This document shows, piece by piece, positions 11,301-22,170 of a stretch of 64,000 nt of DNA. The stretch comes from Punica granatum (lineage: Eukaryota > Streptophyta > Magnoliopsida > Myrtales > Lythraceae). The position numbers were made by a program, and so were the translations under genes. The stretch's first letter is position 1. Every line of letters begins with the position of its first letter. Location of the stretch: NCBI RefSeq assembly GCF_007655135.1, contig NC_045129.1:11532001-11596000 (forward strand), read 5' to 3'. The notes beneath the pieces are model-generated. The model made no database searches. It worked only from the letters and a program-made list of their open reading frames with translations, and was not told the DNA's origin.

Positions 11301-13104
11301 TTTTCTCCTTTTTCTATCTATTTCTAGCTAAAACTGAACATAAATATGAATTTATACATGGACTTCTCTTTCAAGGTTGTTGATCAAAGTTTCAAGTCCT
11401 TTTCTAATTACGCATCCAACAAATTCTTAAAATTTAAGAATCATAATTTGAGTAGTACATCTTTGGATTTGCTGTGATCAAAATGGTATAGTTATACAAC
11501 TCCAATAGTCTTGGGGTAAGATCGTATACTGCGATGACTTCTGTGTGTAAGGTTATTTTATCACTGCCTAATCGTGTAACATGTTATGGTTTTATGCATA
11601 TTGGGTATAACAAGAAGCTAAACGAATTCTAGAGAATCAGAAGAACTTGAGTTTGAACTAATTGAAAATTTACACAAGAACTTTCAAAATCAATGGTCCT
11701 ACATTTCTTAATTCATAGTAAATTAAGCTCCTATTTTGGTTTAATTCAGTGCAGCAGATATAGTTGTATGTGTGTTTTAAATAATTATCCATACAAAATT
11801 AATATATATATATATATAGATGTTGATATGCCATTTTGTTTTGGGGTAAATAAGGAAAAAAGAAAGCACGAAAAGAAAATATTAGTTGAGCTAGCTTGAT
11901 GCCTTCTTTTGTTTGTGAAAGTAGTTAAGAGGAGCACATTAGCAAGGTCCAATATAGGCAATACAAAAGAGAGGCAATAGGATCTTCTCATGTGAATAGT
12001 GACGTTCCCATTTCGGCCTCAATAATTAATTGATTTGCAGATTAGCCATTCACTTACCCAACAACTACTTCTTGTTATTTAATATTAGAGTATATAATTA
12101 TAATGAGTGTATAGATTTATGGATAATTGTTTGTTGCTCATATGCTTTTCTCATGGACGTTAGTTAATCATTTTAAAAATTACATAAACACATGAATATA
12201 ATTTATTCTTTAGTGGACTAGCTAGATGCCCTTTCTAGCCGTCGAATATGCGTTATATTTATTATAATTAAGGGGAAAAAAAGCCTAGCTTATCCATTTA
12301 ATTAGAATAGAGATAATTACATAAATTAAATATCTTAAAATTGAAGTTATCACATTGCGAGCTTATTAAATGATGGCTGTCAGCTATCAAGAGAGTTAAT
12401 AATTTATGTCATTGATAATTGTCATTGATTGATGCGTGTAAAAATGTGTTTATACTATATATCCCCTTTTTTTTTGGGGTTACGTAGTGTTGTATTATCC
12501 CTTTTTAGGTAGTACATATATGTGTTTATAGCTAACATATATATCTAACCAAAATTGCTTTCACAAAATCGGGCTACGGCCCCCATTGCACAAAAAAAAA
12601 AACGTTTCACAAAACCCAAAGAATCGATACGGTTTGATTTCTCAACTCAATTATCTTATTAGTGGGTGCAGCTAATTTCTGATGAGGTGAGGATCTTGAA
12701 TTAAGAAATAGATTCTAGAAACTAAAAAAGGATATCTTGAGCAATTGCAATAATCAATTTCATTGACATTTCTAGTATAGTAGATGCTTTATATGCTTAC
12801 ACTACGTAGTGATTCTCTGCTATACAAACAAATTTATTTTTAACAAAATGTACTGTCCGGAATTCGTTCGTCAACATAGAAGTAACAGCTAGGTATATAT
12901 TGTTGGAGATCTTCGGTTATTATATCGACATACGAACTTGAATAAGATTGTATATATCATTATTTTACATATTTTTAGATATTTACCTTTTATAATGAGG
13001 GGCTCTCGATGTTCGCCCCGACTAATCCCCACATCCACATAAATACTTTATAAGGTTGCAGGGTAACTTAGTCCAATCACACAGGCCGTGCAATGAGCTT
13101 AAAA
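8303..13104. other. AT-rich intergenic DNA
   Basis: No gene could be supported. A minus-strand 79-codon frame at 10,100-10,339 is unusually long for such AT-rich DNA but matches nothing I recognise and has no exon partners. The 8,540-8,690 stretch carries short phrases also seen near 43,040 and 56,060 (ATTTCGGATTCAAATTTT, GGGCCTATCAGAC) and is probably an old dispersed repeat. An (AT)n tract lies at about 11,803-11,818. Confidence 0.5.
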
Positions 13105-13420
13105 TAAGGAGTATTCTTCTAAATGATTTTAAGGTGATTTGAACTTGAGTCTTGTCTAATAAAATCGCGCCCTTAGACTCTGATATTAGATTCACTTGAA
13201 TCGGACATATATGTCATTCGTGTAACCTATAATTTTCTTGTACGTAGATTATGATGAGCTAAGTCGGCCAGTTCTTGTTCTAGAATAATTGGAGTATATA
13301 AGGAGTTAATGTGACCCCAATAAGGGGAATTGTACCTCGGCAAGCCATTAGACAGATATCATGTGGGTCGGCACTTAAAAGTTAAAAAGGGTGAAACCCA
13401 AAAAGGCCATAATCAGCCTT
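13105..13420 (-). repeat. Dispersed repeat, copy 2 of an inverted pair
   Basis: Reverse-complement partner of 2,281-2,606. Reading the minus strand gives the same landmarks in the same order, including TTCTAGAACAAGAACTGG's counterpart, AAATTATAGGTTACACGAA and ATTAGACAAGACTCAAG. The two copies lie about 10.8 kb apart in opposite orientation. Confidence 0.7.
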
Positions 13421-15508
13421 TTCTCCAAACCACTTCGTCGTCGCTTTCATTGTGTATCCTTTTCTCTTTCTTTTACCAATCAAATACATCGCCTTTTCAT
13501 ATCATGACTGCCCAAAAATGATTTTTGGTAACAACTTAATGAAAAAGAATTTGTTCCAAACCAACCTAAAGGATCGACCCGTATAACGAGGAGGATGCAG
13601 ATCAGTAGCAAATTGATCTCGGCAGACTTTGTTCATATTTTAGGAGTTTGAATATTATTGGAAACATAAGTGGCAAGGATTAAGTCGATACTTGAACTAG
13701 AATTAATTTGTATCGAGTAATAAATTCAAAACAAATAATAATTTAAAAAATTCGACGCCAACATGTATTGTATGAGGATTGCTCATTTATTTATATCAGC
13801 ACAGGCTTCTTCTGCGTGGATGGAAGCAGGACAATGCATATAAATATTACAGCTATGTACTAAATATGTGTACCTTATGGCATTTTCGAGAAGCTCTCTG
13901 TGATTCAACCCAAAAGAACAATGGAAAAAAAATAAGAGCCTCACTTTAGTATGATATCAAACACTAATAGTACAATTAAACATAACATTGATAATTTAGA
14001 TTCGGTATAGGCGTATATAATCTTAGTGAAACTTGTAAATGTTTTCGCTTGATTGTGGATTCAGTTATATTGATTGTGAAATATGGATTGAATTTGATCG
14101 TAGCCAACAAACCGATTTATAGTAATCATAATAAATTTTTTTGCACCAGGTAGCTATTTTCGGTGCGAGAAAATCATTGGACGAGACGGACGATTATTCA
14201 ATCAGATACTATTGCTACACACAGTGGTTGGGAGAAAAGATCTCACAGCCCTTGGGATGATGACTCGTTCAACCTTGGCATAGAGAACAAAAATATAATA
14301 TATAATTATGTTTAAAAATTAGAATAATATGTCCCCGGTTAATCTCAGCTTCTAATTAATTTGGAGGTGCAATAATAAAAGTGAACGAGTGGAAAACAGG
14401 AAATCTTTTTCTTTTTTTTAAAATTTTTCTTTATTCACATTCGAAATATGTTGACCTTCCTTTAGGACGACCGTACTATTGGTTTTTCACCCGCAAAGGT
14501 CATGGGCAGGAATTCGCCGCAAAGGTTCCTTCCGTACGCACAAGTTTTAATTTTAATTTTATTTTTTTCCCCAGCTGTTTTGCTGACTTTCCCATAATGC
14601 TTCCAACGTCCCCCACGCCGTTCTCGGGGATGACCTCCACATGAGTTTGAAAACATATTTACTTCGAATATGACATCGGGCATACGAGAGGGATTGCGTC
14701 CCAACGCACCAGCCTCCATTAGGCAAGCAGGGTGTGACGCACCCTCACAAACCTAGCTAGCTCCCATGCACGAGAGCGCTCCCTCAGAAAAGGGGTTTCG
14801 ATGCATGCCCCTCATCGAGGATGGTGGTGCTTCGTGGCTTGATTGTTAATCCGATTAATTTGAGTTCTCCTTTTTAAGGTATTGAGAATATGAATTAATT
14901 AATTTTGTTTTCTTTATGTATAAGTATTTTATATGTGAAGAGGTCACGAATCAAGCTTCGTTTTTTAAATAATAATTAAAAAAATGTATAGCGAGTCGAA
15001 ATCGGCCTCTTCTCATAGCTATGAGAGGAGAAAAATTTAGGTGGGTTCGTTAGGGTCACCAATTACACAACACATAGTTTTTGACCCTCGATCACGATTA
15101 TAAAGATGTAGGGGTTCCCGCTATTGGAACAATAATAATAACAAGGCAAATGTAAAAATTGAGATATACGTTTCATCCAACAAAAATAAAAAGAGAGAGA
15201 GAGAAATATAATATGCGATGGCAACATTAATTGATTATTTCATGGGAATTAATTTGTTCACTCGTAAACGAAAATATTCATAAGTTTCTTAAAATGAATT
15301 TGTGTGAGTGAAGTAGAAATTATTCCCATTAATTATGGGGCAGATGAGGTCAAATGACGTCCCACAGAACATAACTCTACCATGTAATATACTCATCCTA
15401 AACTCGTACCAGCCTGCCCCTAGCAATGGCCAATTCCCAATTTTATATATAACAATCCAAAATGATGAAACAGGTGATTCATAATATAATCAATTCAGTT
15501 GTCCCATC

Positions 15509-15511
<3 letters not shown>
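13421..15511. other. Intergenic DNA without a supported gene
   Basis: A GC-richer patch at about 14,450-14,800 gives overlapping frames on both strands (14,381-14,719), none recognisable. The rest is AT-rich with no visible structure. Confidence 0.5.
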
Positions 15512-15553
<42 letters not shown>

Positions 15554-15566
15554 CATTATTATTATA
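15512..15566. repeat. (TTA)n/(ATT)n microsatellite
   Basis: About seventeen ATT/TTA units, with a single TCA interruption near the right side. It is likely to be length-polymorphic. Confidence 0.95.
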
Positions 15567-16640
15567 TATAATTTACTCACATAGAATCATTATCACTCAA
15601 AATAAAAAAAATTGGTCGGTCCCATGAAGAAATAGCTTAATTTAGTCCCACGCGCTTTGTTATTTATCATCACTTATAAGGTCCTCTGAATATTATCGTC
15701 CATGAGGAGCTTTTCTGTGTCCGCGGCAATTGGAAAAATGTATAGTGGCAAAAACGTAGTGCAAAATTTGATGGGTAAGCATTTACGTGCTAGCCCAGTG
15801 GGATGAAAGTGCACACTCCCTCTAGGTGGAATTTTTTCCCCCCCTTCCTAATAATTAACAGCTCTCTTCATTTTTCTGGTCGGTATAGTCGGCCTACATC
15901 AGGCGCATTCGCATTCACTTCGTCTAAAGTTTGAATCGTTATATCGTTCTGTTTGCATTTCTCAGGAGACCCGCTCCCATTTCTAACTAGTTGTAGGTGC
16001 TCGATCGAGTCTCTCGCATACATCTAGTTTATGCAGTGCTCATTAGCGATTATCCAATTCTGAATCACACTGTGATAAATGAACCGGTTCTCATCATATG
16101 CATACCGCTGATGCAGTGCTCAACTCTGACATACTTATATAAATGTAATCTCGATATTATCGTTCAAAGTACGATCAATATTGTGATTTGATCAGTGCAG
16201 GAATACTTGCTTTTGATAGAGATATTCCATCAATTATCAATGAAACTTCTCGTACTGCTTCTATTTATCATTTTTTTTTTCGGCGACCATCTTATTGTAT
16301 CTCCTAAAATTAATAAGTTCTAATTAATTCATATTCAAGTTGGATCACTCTACGAAATGTAATATTCTCAATGAACACTCACCTAGTATCGAATAGCTCG
16401 ATTGGTTTTGACGGATCCAAATTCGAAATAGATCAATCTACTAAGCGGTAAAAGTCTCCAAATCGTGAACTTCCTCCATTTATAGTAAAAAAGGAGTCGG
16501 ATTACCTGAATTAACCGATCTCGGGTTTTATTACCCCCTTTTGAGCCCCAGCCATGCTTGTTCTCATCCCAACTCGGCCGAGGAAAAATAGCGATACGCG
16601 TCGGCACGTGCGTCGCGCCTCTAAGGCCTAGTCGTCAACG
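15567..16640. other. Intergenic DNA upstream of the MAPKKK gene
   Basis: I see no gene. Base composition rises from about 16,550, where the CT-rich leader of the next gene begins. Confidence 0.5.
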
Positions 16641-17033
16641 ATCGGCTCCCTCTCTCTCTCTCACTACTACTGTGCTTGAATGAACAGTTCCTCTTTCTCT
16701 CTCTGCCACGTCATTCCCTGTTCCTTTATCCAACCACTTCTCTCTCTCTCCTCTCTTCCCCTGCCGTCCCCCCAAGAAGTCGTCTTAGCTGTTTCTCCAC
16801 TGTTCCACTTTTTGTCCCCCACACCCTGCCCTTCTCTCTCTACACTTTCTCTCTCTACATGCTCTCCTCTCTCTCTCTATCTCTCTTTCCTCAATTTCCT
16901 GGTCCCTTCAACTCCTCGTCTTCCCCGCACCTTCCACACTATAAACCATCTCCTCTCGCCCACTTCCCCGAATTTCCCCTCTTGATTCCGTCGTCTCCAC
17001 TCCCTCCCACCACTCTGCCCCCATCGAACCAAG
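16641..17033 (+). promoter_or_regulatory. CT-rich 5' leader of the MAPKKK gene
   Basis: Long runs of CTCTCT and TTCCCC occupy this strand directly before the ATG at 17034. Such pyrimidine tracts are common in plant 5' untranslated regions near transcription starts. A reading frame runs through (16,676-17,158), but its product is only Ser/Leu/Pro low complexity and overlaps the real coding frame, so it is not called. Confidence 0.6.
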
Positions 17034-20000
17034 ATGCCTGCTTGGTGGTCGAGGAAATCCATCAAGTCCCGCGAAGAAACCCTACCCAGCCCCAAGACAC
17101 CCCACCAGCAGCAGCAGCAGCAGCAGCAGCACCATCACCACCGCCACCACTACAGTAAGCCCAAGAGCTTCGACGACACCTTGGCGAGGAATTCGCCGCG
17201 GAGCGCCCGGGACTCGGGCGGCGGCGGGTTCGCGGGCTTCGATTCCGATGGAGTTGAGCGGAAGGGCCATCCCCTGCCTCGGCCTTCCGGGCCCGTCGAG
17301 AATGGTTCGGTCTCTGTCTCGGTCTCCAGCGTGAGCTCTTCCGGGTCTTCCGATGATCATCAACCCGTTAATGGCCCTGCCCTGTTCGGCGCTTCCAGGT
17401 GGAACTTTCGTCTGGGTGGAACTATTCATAGCTTGCTTTTCGGTTCGATTGCATTGATCTATTGTGCTCGTGAGGGTTGATTGGTTGTTGAGGTGTTCGG
17501 ACCTCTCACGTAGCTGAGGGGCTTGTTAGTGATAGGGTTGGATTCGGGATTCCGAATACGATTCGAGCTGGGGGAAATTACTAGAAATTTTAGCCTAGAC
17601 ATCGGATCAATCGAGGCATCAGTTTTCGAGTGGTGAAGTTTACCAGGTAAAAACTTTAGGTGAGGATTTGTTCCTAAAGTTGGGAACTGGTGGGGTTCGA
17701 TGTGATTGCTCGGGTTATCGGGATGATTTGAATATGCTTAATGGTTTTGTCAAGTGATGGTTCAGATTTGGGACGATCTAGTTGTTTAAGATTGGGATGA
17801 AATGATTTGGGATGTTTCCTGGTCAATATTTAAAAGTTGCTTTGTGATTCCATTTGGGATTATTCTCTGATAGCTTTTAGAGTAGACTTCATATACGAAG
17901 GTTGAGATTTGGCTGTTCATTCTGCTAGCGTTTTTCATGTACTTTTTATTCTCAATCCATTTTATGTGTTGATGATTTGTTACAGAGGACTTGCGGACAT
18001 GAAGTCGGGCGATAGGCCAAGAAGCCCTGGGCCCTGTTCAAGGGGGCCCACAAGCCCTACATCGCCTCTACATCCGAGACTGTCGGGCTTGAATGTAGAT
18101 TCTCCTTCGGGAAGTCAGTGCCACCCGTTGCCTCTTCCTCCTGGTTCTCCGACTAGCCCTTCTGCTCTGCCCACTGTGAGAACTGCTGGGGTGGCTGAAA
18201 GCTCCAATGGTTCTATCTTGAGATGTAAGAAGGGAAGGCTCCTTGGAAGGGGCACTTTTGGGCATGTTTACCTCGGATTTAGGTAATTGAATTCAATATG
18301 GGAAAAAAACCTGCTGGTAAACATAAAGAAATGAGCTTAGCCATATGGCTTATCGGATTAAGCAAAGATAGCACATTCAAAACGTCTTTGTCGGGGAAGA
18401 GCTTCATATAATATTCGTCGTACTCTTTTTCAGCGAGGGGAAGATGTGCGCGATAAAGGAAGTCAGGGTTTCTTCAGATGATCAGACATTGAAGGAGAGC
18501 CTCAAGCAGCTTAATCAGGTGAATGTTATGAATATTCCTCTGCATATCTATCAATTGCTCAAACTTGTTGGACTCATGGTCGTTTGTTTTCTTGTTTCGT
18601 TTTCTTCAGGAGATAAATTTGCTCAATCAACTCTCTCATGTCAACATTGTCCGCTACTATGGCAGTGAAATGGTATATCTAAATATATACAAAGACTGAA
18701 ATGTAAAATTACAAAAATGGTAAAATGAAACTAATTTCTGCTTTCTTTTTTACAGGGAGAGGAAGCGCTTTCAGTTTACCTAGAGTATGTCTCTGGTGGA
18801 TCGATCCACAAATTACTTCAAGAATATGGTCCATTTGAGGAGCCCGTTATTCGGAACTATACAAGGCAGATTACTTGTGGTCTCGCCTACTTGCACGGAA
18901 GAAATGTGGTCCACAGGTATAATCATGTTCTTGCTATATGGTGGCCGTTCTTTCTGATCAGTTTCTCTGTGAGATCAAAACTTTATTTTTTTAACTATTT
19001 TCTTGTTACTGCTCAATCTCTCAGGGACATAAAAGGGGCGAACATACTAGTCCATCCCAATGGTGAAGTCAAGTTGTCTGATTTTGGGATGGCCAAGCAT
19101 GTAAGCTGTCTCTGTGCTCTAATTAGAAGGATTTCTTCTGTTGTACATTGTTAAAGTGTATTTCTTATGCACTTCAATTGCGATATCATGTCCGATTCCA
19201 TGAAGAATTGGCACTGTATAAGTCGCTGATTAGTGCCCTTTCATCCCCAAGGGACGGTGGAGAAAGGATTTGGTCATTAGAGGTTGATGCTTAGGTTGAT
19301 AAATGCATGTGTGTCCGATTGATGTTGTGACATGTCAGATTATAAAGACATTATAATGTCTCGTTGATCATATTCTAATTCTTGGTTTTCATTTTCTGGC
19401 GATCAGATAACATCATGTTCGTCGATGCTTTCTTTCAAGGGAAGTCCCTACTGGATGGCACCTGAGGTGATCTTTATTTCTTGACTACCTTTGAGTGAAT
19501 TGGTATCCAATCGATTTGTAGATTTTGTTCTCGTGTTTACTAATTTTTTAATTTAATTGCAGGTGGTGATGAACATTAATGGTTACAGTCTTGCTGTCGA
19601 TATATGGAGTCTGGGGTGCACGATTCTTGAAATGGCAACCTCGAAGCCCCCATGGAGCCAGTATGAAGGGGTACGACCTCGGACATTCACAAAATTTCCA
19701 TCCACTCTGCTATGTCTGAAAGCATTGGGCTGACTAGAAATTATATACCTATTTTTCTGAATCCGACAGGTGGCTGCTATATTCAAGATTGGGAACAGCA
19801 AAGACATGCCCGAGATTCCCGATCACCTGTCGAATGAGGCGAAGAGTTTTATAAGGCTGTGCTTGCAGCGGGAGCCATCGGCGCGCCCCACGGCATCAAA
19901 ACTGCTAGACCATCCTTTTATTAGGGACCAAGCAACAATTGGTGCATCTAATAATAACATCACCAGAGATTCTTTCCCTTCTAAGTTCGATGGGAGCCGG

Positions 20001-20680
20001 ACACCACCGGTAAGCCTTTTGTTCCTTTGGCTTTCCAACAAGTAATAAGAAACAGTGGAAAGGCTTTGAACTTTGGCAGATGATGGTTTTGCTCACCTTT
20101 CTCGCACTCTGACTATTTGAGCTGATGCTTATTCTTCTTTTTGTGAGCAGCCAGCTCTGGAGCTTCATTCATACAGACCGAGTGCAACTCTTGAGATGGA
20201 TTACACATCAAAGCCGGTTCACATGGCCTCTAGAGCCTTGAGAAGCCCGAGGTAACTCCTTTATTACCTTATCCAATTCATCCATTTCCTTGCTAATTGC
20301 TTAAGAAACATTCAGCTCCATAAAGAAAAAGTTTGAATGGAGCGCTTTAATTTTTGAGAAAATTTTCCAGGAATGGCAATTTTTGACTTAAGGATCTCTC
20401 TTTTAGTAGGGAAACTGCAAGGATGATAACGTCTTTGCCGGTATCTCCGTGCTCGAGCCCTTTGAGGCAACATGGAACGGCCCAGAGGAGCTGTTACCTC
20501 TCACCCCCTCACCCAATCTACTCCCCGACGCGACAAACTGGGTTCACGTTAAATGACTACTCTGTGTTTTCCTTGAGACCAAACACAAATATGGTGTACA
20601 ACAGCCCCGATGTTTTGCATGAAGCTTCGCTCTTTAGATCCCAGACGCCCGGCGGGTCCCCGAGAACAAGAATCATTTGA
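17034..20680 (+). CDS. MAPKKK3: MAP kinase kinase kinase, MAPKKK3/MAPKKK-alpha type
   Basis: Eleven coding exons: 17034-17398, 17986-18282, 18434-18518, 18610-18672, 18756-18916, 19025-19100, 19407-19466, 19563-19670, 19770-20009, 20151-20251 and 20410-20680. Together they give 608 residues, about the size of Arabidopsis MAPKKK3. The N-terminus starts [12 protein letters not shown] and has a Gln/His run and Ser/Pro-rich segments typical of a regulatory region. The kinase domain (about residues 204-457) has the glycine loop GRGTFGHVY, the catalytic Lys in CAIKEV, HRDIKGAN, DFGMAK and SPYWMAPE, so it should be active. The Ser/Pro-rich tail contains [15 protein letters not shown] and ends near [13 protein letters not shown], as in this clade. 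The YODA-like MEKK family phosphorylates MKK4/5-type kinases in immunity and development. The tail and short length favour MAPKKK3 over YODA. Confidence 0.93.
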
Positions 20681-21130
20681 GAAGGCACAGTATGACTTGT
20701 GGAGCGGGGGATATGATTTGGAGTGGAAAATTCAGCTGGGATCTTACAGCCCATTGGGTCAGGTGAAGCGAGTTCTGGAGCTTCGAGAGAGCGCAAGAGG
20801 CAGCTCCTACTAGTAACACCGGCTGCAGTGGATTTACAGTGTAAAAAGAAAAGGTTGGAATGGAATATGATTAGAGCGAGGAAGAAGTGTTCTGCCATAT
20901 TCTCAAATCTTTGTAACAATCTGTTCATAAGTGAAGCAAGAAAAAGAAAGAAACAAAAATATTCAGGTATAGCATCTTTCGTGTAACAAATTTTTGTGTA
21001 GAATCTTTCTAATGATGAAATACCTTGTAGTCCAAGAAACATAATCGGTTGATTTGGTGACTCGGTGAAAAACTGTGCGACTCTTCGCCCAACTTCCGGG
21101 CGTAATTCTTGTTCAATCTTTTATATGATT
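20681..21130 (+). other. Probable 3' untranslated region of the MAPKKK gene
   Basis: Sequence after the stop codon has no new gene. Overlapping frames up to about 20,986 are short and unrecognised. AAAT/AATGAA-type polyadenylation-like motifs occur near 20,940-21,020. Confidence 0.4.
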
Positions 21131-21149
21131 GCTATTGAAAATTTAAAGG

Positions 21150-21378
21150 GGTGTTTGGATTATAAGGAAAAGTTTTTAACTTTAATTTTAACTCAACACA
21201 CTGCACAATGAAAATATATATTTTTTAAGTAAAAAATTTTAATTTTAATTTTAACCCAACACATTATATAACAAAAATACACGTTTGTCAAGTTAAATTT
21301 ATAATCTCATCTTATTTGTTCTTTTTCACAATTAAAATTAAAATTAAAATTATTTTAACTCTGAAACTAAACGCACCA
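21150..21378. mobile_element. Small MITE with GTGTTTGG/GTGCGTTT ends
   Basis: Left end GGTGTTTGGATTAT and right end (other strand) GGTGCGTTTAGTTTCAG are imperfect inverted repeats, followed by inverted TTTAATTTTAA subterminal runs. A half copy lies at 8,211-8,302. No coding capacity; target duplication not clear. The ends recall common plant MITEs, but I cannot assign a superfamily. Confidence 0.6.
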
Positions 21379-21555
21379 TAAAACGACATTTGGCTGGAAA
21401 GCTAAAATCACGGACAATTCATCTCCCTTGATGCCGTCTCAACGAAGTTTGTTATATCCATTCTCGGCTTTATACTTTAGTTCTCGGCCAGCCAGATTGT
21501 TGTTTAGGTATCGGTGAGGCGAATCAGGGAAACTTCTCGACTTGGGGAGCTTTCT

Positions 21556-21892
21556 CCGTTTGGTTTTACAATGCAATTTTAACTCTATTTCACTTAATTC
21601 CAATTCAACAACATAATTATTTCTCTTTTCATTATTTTTTTTTTATTTTTTTAACCATTCAATTCAATTTTTAAAATTAAATTCTCTCAACTTTTCATTA
21701 CTTTTTTCACAATTCAACAACACAATAATTACTTTTTCAAATTATTATTTATTTTTTCCACAATTCAATGACACAATCGTTATTTTTTCTCAACTATTCA
21801 TCATTTTTCCACACTTTTTTTCATAATTCAACAACACAATCGTTACAAATAAATTAAAATCAAAACTCGATTCTAAAACCAAATACAAATTA
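21556..21892. mobile_element. Low-complexity MITE-like repeat, second copy
   Basis: Flanked by imperfect inverted ends TTTGGTTTTACAATGCAATT and, on the other strand, TTTGGTTTTAGAATCGAG. The inside repeats ACAATTCAACAACACAATC and ATTACTTTTT, the same set found at 5,089-5,405. No reading frame of interest. Confidence 0.55.
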
Positions 21893-22170
21893 AAAGGTAT
21901 TTGAGTTTCAAATGCTAACCGACTTAATGTGAACTCGTCCGCACTGAATCCTGTCTTCATATTTAAACTGAGAATCAAAGTTTTCAACTTTTTCCCCCTA
22001 ATTTTTTGACGCCATCTTTTTCCCTATGTCCCTTCCTCCTCCTGCTTCCTTTGGAAGCTTTGACGGAAGGAGAGAATTTTCTTGATTCGTCTCTTGCTTT
22101 GACAAATCTCACATCTTCCCCGCCGGGAGACTTCCGATTCCGATCCGGAATCGGAGGAGGAGGTGTGGAG

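Noticed and set aside
14381..14719. Opposed 87- and 85-codon frames
   Set aside because: They overlap each other on opposite strands, so at most one could be real, and neither resembles a known protein.
15512..15566. Regular repeat considered as an array of functional units
   Set aside because: It is a simple ATT microsatellite with a 3-bp period and no spacers.
16676..17158. 160-codon plus-strand frame before the MAPKKK gene
   Set aside because: It is a translation of CT-rich leader DNA into Ser/Leu/Pro runs, and overlaps the real first exon in another phase.
17082..17429. 115-codon minus-strand frame
   Set aside because: Antisense shadow of the GC-rich first MAPKKK exon; poly-Leu/Val comes from the reverse of the Gln/His repeat.
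20557..21042. 161-codon minus-strand frame
   Set aside because: Antisense to the MAPKKK last exon and 3' region; no homology recognised.
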